In this document: piece by piece, positions 59,289 to 64,000 of the stretch
How positions within the stretch are numbered: position 1 is the first letter of the stretch
Layout of the letters: the number at the start of each line of letters is the position of its first letter
From: Qipengyuania aurantiaca
GTDB taxonomy: Bacteria; Pseudomonadota; Alphaproteobacteria; Sphingomonadales; Sphingomonadaceae
Length of the DNA: 64,000 nucleotides
Assembly: GCF_019711375.1 (NCBI RefSeq)
Contig: NZ_CP081295.1
Coordinates: 372,001-436,000, forward strand
Direction of reading: 5' to 3'
Made by a program: the position numbers and the translations under genes
Notes under the pieces: model-generated
The model's database searches: none
The model's input: only the letters and a program-made list of their open reading frames with translations
What the model was told of the DNA's origin: nothing

Positions 59289-60415
59289 AGACCTCCGACG
59301 AAGTACGCAATTTCACCGTGGAGGCCGATGACGACGGCATCCGTCTCGACCGCTGGTTCAAGCGCCACCTGCCGCAAATCGGCTTCGGCACGGTCAGCAA
59401 GTGGGCGCGCACCGGGCAGATCCGCGTCGACGGCAGCCGGGCCAAGCCGGACGACCGGCTGGCGCAGGGGCAGCAGATCCGCGTGCCGCCGGGCGGCGAC
59501 GCCCCACACAAGGCACCCAAGCAGAAGCGCGAACTGACCAAGGCCGAAATCGAGCAGGCCGAGGCCATGCTGATCGAGCAGACCAAGTCGGCGCTCGTAA
59601 TCAACAAGCCCCCCGGCCTCGCCACGCAGGGCGGCACCAACACCTTCAACCACGTCGACGGCCTGCTCGACGCCTATATGGAAGAGGGCGAGGAGCAGCG
59701 CCCGCGTCTCGTCCACCGGCTCGACAAAGACACCTCCGGCGTCCTGCTGGTCGCGCGCACGCCCGGCAGCGCGGCCTTCTTCTCCAAGCGCTTCTCGGGC
59801 CGCTCGGCCAAGAAGATTTACTGGGCGCTGGTGGTCGGCGTGCCCGATATCCGAGAAGGCGTGATCGAAGCCCCGCTCGCCAAGCAGCCCGGATCGGGCG
59901 GCGAGAAGATGCATGTCGACCACGAAGGCGGCGCGCCTGCCAAGACAAAGTACCGCGTTGTCGAAAGCGCGGGCAAGAAGGTCGCCTGGCTCGAACTGCA
60001 ACCCATGACCGGCCGCACCCACCAGCTGCGCGTCCACTGCGCGGCGATGGGCCATCCGATCGTGGGTGACGGGAAATATGGCGGCAAGGAAGCCTTCCTG
60101 ACCGGCTCGGTCAGCCGCAAGATGCACCTCCACGCCCGCCGCCTGATCATCGACAGCCCCGATGGCGGCAAGCTCGACGTGACCGCCGAGCTTCCCGAAC
60201 ACTTCGCGGCGAGCATGGAGCAGATCGGCTTCGACGAAGGCGCGAGCGACGCCACTCCCATGCGCGACGATCCGCCGCCCAACACGCGCGAGGAAAAGAA
60301 GCAAAAGGCCCGCCAGCACGCCAAGAACTACCGCAAGTCCCAGCGCGGCCCCCGCCGTGCGCGCGGCGGCACGGGTGCCAAGCCCAAGGGCCGCGGGGGA
60401 GCCAAGCGCAAGTGA
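59285..60415 (+). CDS. RluC/RluD-family 23S rRNA pseudouridine synthase
   Basis: A 376-residue enzyme. The GTG at 59285 overlaps the crcB stop (GTGA); the longer frame upstream is a shadow. An S4 domain (GIRLDRWFKRHLPQIGFGTV) is followed by the catalytic motif LVHRLDKDTSGVLLVART with D147 as nucleophile, KIYWALVVGVP and MTGRTHQLRVHCAAMGHPIV. A basic C-terminal tail (RKSQRGPRRARGGTGAKPKG and similar) is unusual in length, likely RNA binding. Followed by an overlapping HAD gene (GTGA). Confidence 0.93.
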   Translation: MKTSDEVRNFTVEADDDGIRLDRWFKRHLPQIGFGTVSKWARTGQIRVDGSRAKPDDRLAQGQQIRVPPGGDAPHKAPKQKRELTKAEIEQAEAMLIEQTKSALVINKPPGLATQGGTNTFNHVDGLLDAYMEEGEEQRPRLVHRLDKDTSGVLLVARTPGSAAFFSKRFSGRSAKKIYWALVVGVPDIREGVIEAPLAKQPGSGGEKMHVDHEGGAPAKTKYRVVESAGKKVAWLELQPMTGRTHQLRVHCAAMGHPIVGDGKYGGKEAFLTGSVSRKMHLHARRLIIDSPDGGKLDVTAELPEHFAASMEQIGFDEGASDATPMRDDPPPNTREEKKQKARQHAKNYRKSQRGPRRARGGTGAKPKGRGGAKRK

Positions 60416-61065
60416 CCCGGCTCGTGGTCTTCGATTGCGACGGCACGCTGGTCGACGGGCAGGCGGCGATCTGCGACACGATGGACGAGGCCTTTGCGGC
60501 GGCGAAATTGCCCGCACCCGATCGCAACGCGGTGCGCCGCATGGTTGGGCTCAGCCTGCCGCTGGCGCTGCGTGAGCTTGCTCCGCACGCGAGCGAGGAC
60601 CAGCACGCCATCGCGCTCGAAGCCTACAAGGCCGGCTATCGCGAGCGGCGGGTGACGGGCATTCTCGAAGAACCGCTCTACGAAGGCATGGCCGCGCTGA
60701 TCGAGCGGCTCGCCGCGGCCGGCTGGCTGCTGGGCGTGGCTACCGGCAAGAGCGACCGGGGCCTCCACGCCTGCCTCGACACCCATTCGATCAAGCACCA
60801 TTTCGTCACCCTACAGACCGCCGACCGCCATCCGTCGAAGCCGCATCCCGCAATGCTGGAAGAAGCGCTGGCGGAAGCCGGGGTCGGCGCGGCTGAAGCC
60901 GTTATGGTGGGGGACACAACCTTCGACATGGAGATGGCCCGCGCCGCAAACGTGCGCGCGGTAGGCGTCGCCTGGGGCTATCACCTGCCGCACGAATTGC
61001 GGGAGGCGGGCGCAGACGGTGTCGCCGAGACGATGGAGCAGTTGGAGGCAATGATCCGTGGCTGA
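60412..61065 (+). CDS. HAD-superfamily hydrolase, phosphoglycolate phosphatase-like
   Basis: A 217-residue HAD-IA phosphatase. Motif I is VFDCDGTLVD with D8 and D10, motif II is the Thr in GVATGKS, motif III the Lys in DRHPSKPHP and motif IV is MVGDTTFDMEMAR. The cap domain is the small helical type 1. Likely substrates are phosphoglycolate or another small phosphate ester; specificity is unclear. GTG start overlaps the stop of the pseudouridine synthase gene, and its own end overlaps the next gene by 8 bases. Confidence 0.92.
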   Translation: MTRLVVFDCDGTLVDGQAAICDTMDEAFAAAKLPAPDRNAVRRMVGLSLPLALRELAPHASEDQHAIALEAYKAGYRERRVTGILEEPLYEGMAALIERLAAAGWLLGVATGKSDRGLHACLDTHSIKHHFVTLQTADRHPSKPHPAMLEEALAEAGVGAAEAVMVGDTTFDMEMARAANVRAVGVAWGYHLPHELREAGADGVAETMEQLEAMIRG

Positions 61066-61270
61066 GCCCGATCCCGCCATTCGCCGTTTCTACACGATCC
61101 AGCTGCTGCGCCTCGGCGGCGCGATCCTCGTCGTGGGCGCGATCCTGATCCTGACCGACACGGTGGAAGCGCCCGACATCCTCGGCTATCTGCTGCTCCT
61201 CATCGGTCTGGTGGACTTCTTCCTCGTCCCGATCTTTCTGTCCCGCAAATGGAGCAGCCGCGCGCGATGA
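61058..61270 (+). CDS. Small two-helix membrane protein
   Basis: A 70-residue protein with two hydrophobic segments (LGGAILVVGAILILTD, ILGYLLLLIGLVDFFLVP) and basic tails. GTG start at 61058 overlaps the HAD gene by 8 bases, and its stop overlaps the ATP12 gene by ATGA. Small proteins of this kind in this position are conserved among sphingomonads, but I know no function; a link to ATP synthase assembly is only suggested by the neighbour. Confidence 0.78.
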   Translation: MAEPDPAIRRFYTIQLLRLGGAILVVGAILILTDTVEAPDILGYLLLLIGLVDFFLVPIFLSRKWSSRAR

Positions 61271-61965
61271 AGCGTTTCTACAAGGATGTCAGCACCGCCA
61301 AGACCGATCTGGGCTGGACGGTCTCGCTCGACGGGCGGCCGATCAAGACGCAGGGCGGGCAGCCGCAAGTGGTGCCGAGCGAGGCGCTGGCCGAAAAGCT
61401 AGCAGCCGAGTGGAGCGGACAGGGCGAGACGATCGACCCCGCCGCCTTCCGTTTCCGCGACATGAGCGATTACGCGCTCGACGTGGTGGCGCGCGGCCGG
61501 GATAGCCTGGTCGAGAAACTGCTGGGCTATGCGGAGACCGATACGCTCTGCTTCCGTGCCGATCCGGAAGAGGCGCTCTATCGCCGCCAGCAGGAGATCT
61601 GGGAGCCGATCCTCGAAGGAGTGGAAGCGCGTGAGGGCGTTAAGCTCCACCGGATCAGCGGCATCCTCCATCGCCCGCAGACCGAGGACACACGCGCCCG
61701 CCTCGCCGCGCGGCTGGAAGGGCTCGATCCCTTCACCCTCACCGCGCTGGAACAGGTCACCTCGCTCGCCGCCTCGCTGTGCATCGGGCTTGAAGCCTTG
61801 CAGCCCGATGCCGATGGCGCTGCGCTCTGGAATGCCGCCAATCTCGAGGAAGACTGGCAGGCCGACCTCTGGGGCCGCGACGAAGAGGCCGAAGAACGGC
61901 GCGCGAAACGCAAGGGCGACTTCCTGGCCGCGATGGAGTTCCACCGCGCCGCGACCGCTGGCTGA
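61267..61965 (+). CDS. ATP12-family F1-ATPase assembly chaperone
   Basis: A 232-residue chaperone that binds the F1 alpha subunit during ATP synthase assembly; shared by mitochondria and alphaproteobacteria. The ATP12 core is seen as KRFYKDVSTAKTDLGWTVSL, the RDMSDYALDVVARGRDSLVE block and ETDTLCFRADPEEALYRRQQ, ending with DWQADLWGRDEEAEERRAKR. ATG at 61267 overlaps the preceding stop. Last gene of the overlapping chain that starts with crcB. Confidence 0.93.
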   Translation: MKRFYKDVSTAKTDLGWTVSLDGRPIKTQGGQPQVVPSEALAEKLAAEWSGQGETIDPAAFRFRDMSDYALDVVARGRDSLVEKLLGYAETDTLCFRADPEEALYRRQQEIWEPILEGVEAREGVKLHRISGILHRPQTEDTRARLAARLEGLDPFTLTALEQVTSLAASLCIGLEALQPDADGAALWNAANLEEDWQADLWGRDEEAEERRAKRKGDFLAAMEFHRAATAG

Positions 61966-62070
61966 TCCTGCCGAAATCCTGCCAGCGCCTTAACCTTGCG
62001 CGGCAAACCTTTTGGCATGGCTTTGCTCTAGGCTCCCTCCTGTCCGACAGGTCGAATGGGAGCGTGGACG

Positions 62071-62427
62071 ATGCCTGTAAAAATCCTTGCAAGACTGGCT
62101 GCAATCGCTGCTGCGACGGGCTGCCTAGTGCCCGCCGCCTCGGCCTCCGACGACCGGCAGTACATCTATTGCGTCGCCTCGGCCTCCAGCCCCGGCGGCA
62201 AGGCCTACTTCAGCGGCGTCTATCCCGGCACATGGGACCAGTCGCCGGACGACGAGGACGCCTTCTATCGCCACGTTTCGCAACGCGTCGACGAAGCGGT
62301 CGAGCGCAGCACCACCTATTGCTACGCGCTGGACACGTTCGACGAAGCCGGGCTCGACCGTCAGGAAGGCGTGGAGATGCTGCGCAAGGGCGGCTGGGAG
62401 CCGGTCGACCTTACCTGGAGGCCTTGA
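62071..62427 (+). CDS. Small exported protein of unknown function
   Basis: A 118-residue protein with a signal peptide (VKILARLAAIAAATGCLVPA) and cleavage near ASA. Start ATG 62071 is chosen over ATG 62056 for a better signal sequence and GGGAG upstream. Cys at about 37 and in TTYCYAL could pair. The sequence YIYCVASASSPGGKAYFSGV has no match that I can name. Ends tail to tail with the GC-poor gene. Confidence 0.7.
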   Translation: MPVKILARLAAIAAATGCLVPAASASDDRQYIYCVASASSPGGKAYFSGVYPGTWDQSPDDEDAFYRHVSQRVDEAVERSTTYCYALDTFDEAGLDRQEGVEMLRKGGWEPVDLTWRP

Positions 62428-62449
62428 GGCCTCCAAGCTGGAAACGGCG

Positions 62450-62845
62450 TTAGCTGTTCGCGGACTTTCTTTTCTCTAGCCGAAAGCGAATTTCCGCAGC
62501 GGCCCAACCCAGCAGAAATGCGGGCAGCATCCACGCCAGCAGCCGTGCCATTAACTCGAAATCAAACGCGAAGCCTACGCAATCGAAGCCACCAAACAGC
62601 TCGTGGCCGGCATCCTGAAGCTCGCGAAACTTTTGGAGGCAGACGTTACCGTAAGATGCCACATCCATTTGCTCGGATAAGACCCAGAGAAACGCATTGG
62701 ATACTACCAGGACTGGTGCGAGCAATCTGTGAACGCGGAACAAGTATCCGCTAATCGCAGGAATGAGGCCACAGCCCAGCCCCCACCACATTCCGGCCAG
62801 CAAAACTTCCAGACCGAAAATCGTGAAATGGGTCGGATGGTACAC
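62450..62845 (-). CDS. Small membrane protein of unknown function, GC-poor
   Basis: A 131-residue protein starting GTG at 62845, with four hydrophobic stretches (for example IFGLEVLLAGMWWGLGCG, LLAPVLVVSNAFLWVLSE and LLAWMLPAFLLGWAAAEI). One counted row in it has 48 percent GC, well below the neighbouring genes, so it may be recently gained. No family recognised. It is convergent with the small exported protein and lies beside the MCE/Mla locus. Confidence 0.6.
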   Translation of the reverse strand: MYHPTHFTIFGLEVLLAGMWWGLGCGLIPAISGYLFRVHRLLAPVLVVSNAFLWVLSEQMDVASYGNVCLQKFRELQDAGHELFGGFDCVGFAFDFELMARLLAWMLPAFLLGWAAAEIRFRLEKRKSANS

Positions 62846-62866
62846 GCTGTGATCTACAGTCCAGCT

Positions 62867-63451
62867 TTACCCAACCCACTCCGCAACCTGCCCGGCCACA
62901 TCGTTGGCGGCCTGGTTCAGCGCGGGACCGACGCTGGACACGTCGGCGGCCACTCCGGGCACCACGGCTTCGAAGCGGCGCGTGACGACTTCGCTGCCCT
63001 CGCCCGGACGCACGGCGTCGAAGACCACGCGTACGCTGCCGTCGCGCGCGTCGTAGCCGAAGGCGCGCAGCGTGCCGGTGAGGCGGTTCTCGGCGAGCGC
63101 GCCGGGATCGTCACCGTCGATCACCACGCGGCTGGAGCGCGTGCGGATGGTTTCGGCCATCAGGCGGCGAAACAGGCGGGCGGGCTTTTCGACCCAGACC
63201 GCGTCCTTCAGATAGGCGAGTTCGGTGTCGGTCACCTGCACCGGAACGCGGGTCACGTCGAGCGCGCTGGGCGCTTCGAATTCCTTCAACACCAGCGCGG
63301 TGCCCGCCGTGCTGGTCCCGCCCGTACCCGCCGGTGCGCTGGCGGTCGGCGTGAGCGTCAGCAAGCTCTCGGGCGGTTCGCTGCCAAAGGAGAGGCAGCC
63401 GCCGAGCAGCAGGGCCGGCGCGAGAATGGCGAATTTGAAAGGCTTGGTCAT
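62867..63451 (-). CDS. ABC-type transport auxiliary lipoprotein (Mla/Pqi-type)
   Basis: A 194-residue lipoprotein with lipobox LLLGGC (Cys about residue 19). The mature protein, with RVPVQVTDTELAYLKDAVWV and LFRRLMAETIRTRSSRVVI, fits the ABC-type transport auxiliary (PqiC/LetA-type) family, which supports MCE lipid transporters. Start taken at ATG 63451; the upstream in-frame ATG 21 bases earlier is less likely. It follows the MCE gene on the same strand. Confidence 0.86.
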   Translation of the reverse strand: MTKPFKFAILAPALLLGGCLSFGSEPPESLLTLTPTASAPAGTGGTSTAGTALVLKEFEAPSALDVTRVPVQVTDTELAYLKDAVWVEKPARLFRRLMAETIRTRSSRVVIDGDDPGALAENRLTGTLRAFGYDARDGSVRVVFDAVRPGEGSEVVTRRFEAVVPGVAADVSSVGPALNQAANDVAGQVAEWVG

Positions 63452-63468
63452 CGCGTCTTTCCCTCGGC

Positions 63469-64000
63469 TCACGGCTCGTATTCGGGCAGCGGCTGGCTGT
63501 TGAGCAAGGCGCCTGCGCCCTGTTCGTCGATCTTTTCGGTCACATCCCGCAGCGCCTTACTGGTGGCGCGCAGGTCGCGCAGCGTGGCTTCGGCGGCAGG
63601 CAGCGTGCTTTCGGTCAGCTGCTTGGTCGCGGGGCGAGCCTCCGCCAGCACGCCCTGCAATTCTTCCGACGCGTTTCCGGCCTGCTTTAGCGTAGTGCGA
63701 AGCTGGTCGGCCAGCGCCGCGCCTTCCTGGTTGAGCAGGCGATCGGTCGATGCCGTCACCTGCTCGAACTGGTCGAGCGCTTCGGAGGCTTCGCGCAAGG
63801 TCACCTGCAATTCGGCCATGGTACGCTCGAACTGCGGGGCGGCCTGCGCAAGGTCGGCGGTCATCTGGTTGGTGTTGGCAAGGATGCCGGCGATCTCGCC
63901 CTGGTTCTCGTCATCGAGGAGCTGCGTCAGCCGCTCGGTCAGCGTTGCCAGCCGTTCGAGCAGCAGCGGTGCGTTGGAGAGCAGCGCGTTCAGGCCGCCG
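63469..64000 (-). CDS. MCE-family lipid transport protein, C-terminal part (cut by window end)
   Basis: The frame is open from the stop at 63469 to the window edge, more than 177 codons. It shows the C-terminal alpha-helical coiled-coil region of MlaD-type proteins: repeated Leu/Thr heptads (LLLERLATLTERLTQLLDDE, TMAELQVTLREASEALDQFE, LADQLRTTLKQAGNASEELQ). The MCE domain itself is beyond the window. The downstream lipoprotein is the expected partner of this transport system, which moves phospholipids between membranes. Confidence 0.86.
   Translation of the reverse strand, partial: GGLNALLSNAPLLLERLATLTERLTQLLDDENQGEIAGILANTNQMTADLAQAAPQFERTMAELQVTLREASEALDQFEQVTASTDRLLNQEGAALADQLRTTLKQAGNASEELQGVLAEARPATKQLTESTLPAAEATLRDLRATSKALRDVTEKIDEQGAGALLNSQPLPEYEP

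Noticed and set aside
59213..60517. 434-codon open frame on the minus strand
   Set aside because: Antisense to the pseudouridine synthase; no start site or motif support.
1..64000. tRNA, rRNA, CRISPR array, prophage or insertion sequence
   Set aside because: No cloverleaf-like sequence, regularly spaced repeats, integrase or transposase was recognised on reading; this was by eye only.

Overview
The window is about 64 kb of GC-rich, densely packed bacterial chromosome (57 protein genes, two cut by the window ends). Gene content points to an alphaproteobacterium of the order Sphingomonadales, most likely Erythrobacteraceae (Erythrobacter/Qipengyuania/Altererythrobacter group). The evidence is the cpa/tad nomenclature-type pilus locus, an ATP12-type F1-ATPase assembly chaperone, the gatCAB amidotransferase, large TonB receptors next to peptidases, copAB-type copper resistance and an homoserine kinase of the APH-fold type. 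The family-level placement is inference from gene content; no rRNA, tRNA, CRISPR array, prophage or transposase was recognised.

Layout. 1-6.6 kb: housekeeping genes (argS, a lipoprotein, ispH-thrB-rnhA, a YegP-like small protein, a DAO-type oxidoreductase coupled to a lysophospholipase-like hydrolase). 6.7-14.2 kb: a Tad/Flp pilus operon cpaA-cpaB-cpaC-cpaD-cpaE-tadB-tadC that lacks both the motor ATPase gene cpaF and a pilin gene. 14.2-15.7 kb: MarR regulator and an enoyl-CoA hydratase. 15.8-19.8 kb: a divergent copper-tolerance cluster (DUF305 and a DUF2231-like membrane protein against copA-copB). 19.9-23.9 kb: pyrophosphate-type phosphofructokinase, NmrA-like protein, SDR dehydrogenase and thiolase, with a REP-like inverted pair between the last two. 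24.0-27.4 kb: a tightly packed trio of two different Fe(II)/2-oxoglutarate oxygenases (one fused to TPRs) and a methyltransferase. 27.6-36.4 kb: TonB receptor, S9 peptidase, TonB receptor, all on the minus strand and each ended by a hairpin terminator. 36.8-40.9 kb: clpB and a HerA-like ATPase. 41.1-53.4 kb: a hydrolase-rich region (penicillin-acylase-type amidase, M16 protease, S46 dipeptidyl peptidase, M48 protease) with several exported proteins of unknown function. 53.5-57.8 kb: gatCAB, interrupted between gatA and gatB by an AT-rich sulfotransferase-like gene. 57.8-62 kb: FKBP isomerase, rpsU, and an overlapping plus-strand chain crcB-pseudouridine synthase-HAD phosphatase-small membrane protein-ATP12 chaperone. 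62-64 kb: small unknown proteins and the start of an MCE/Mla-type lipid transport locus running out of the window.

Functional themes. Outer-membrane uptake plus extracytoplasmic peptidases dominates the middle of the window and suggests a peptide/protein-scavenging lifestyle. The most unusual items are the gat operon insertion, the oxygenase-TPR-methyltransferase trio, the incomplete tad locus, an inverted repeat sitting exactly inside the predicted heat-shock promoter of clpB, Ca-binding-like Asp/Gly loops in both TonB receptors, and a three-copy 16-bp duplication that carries a stop codon.
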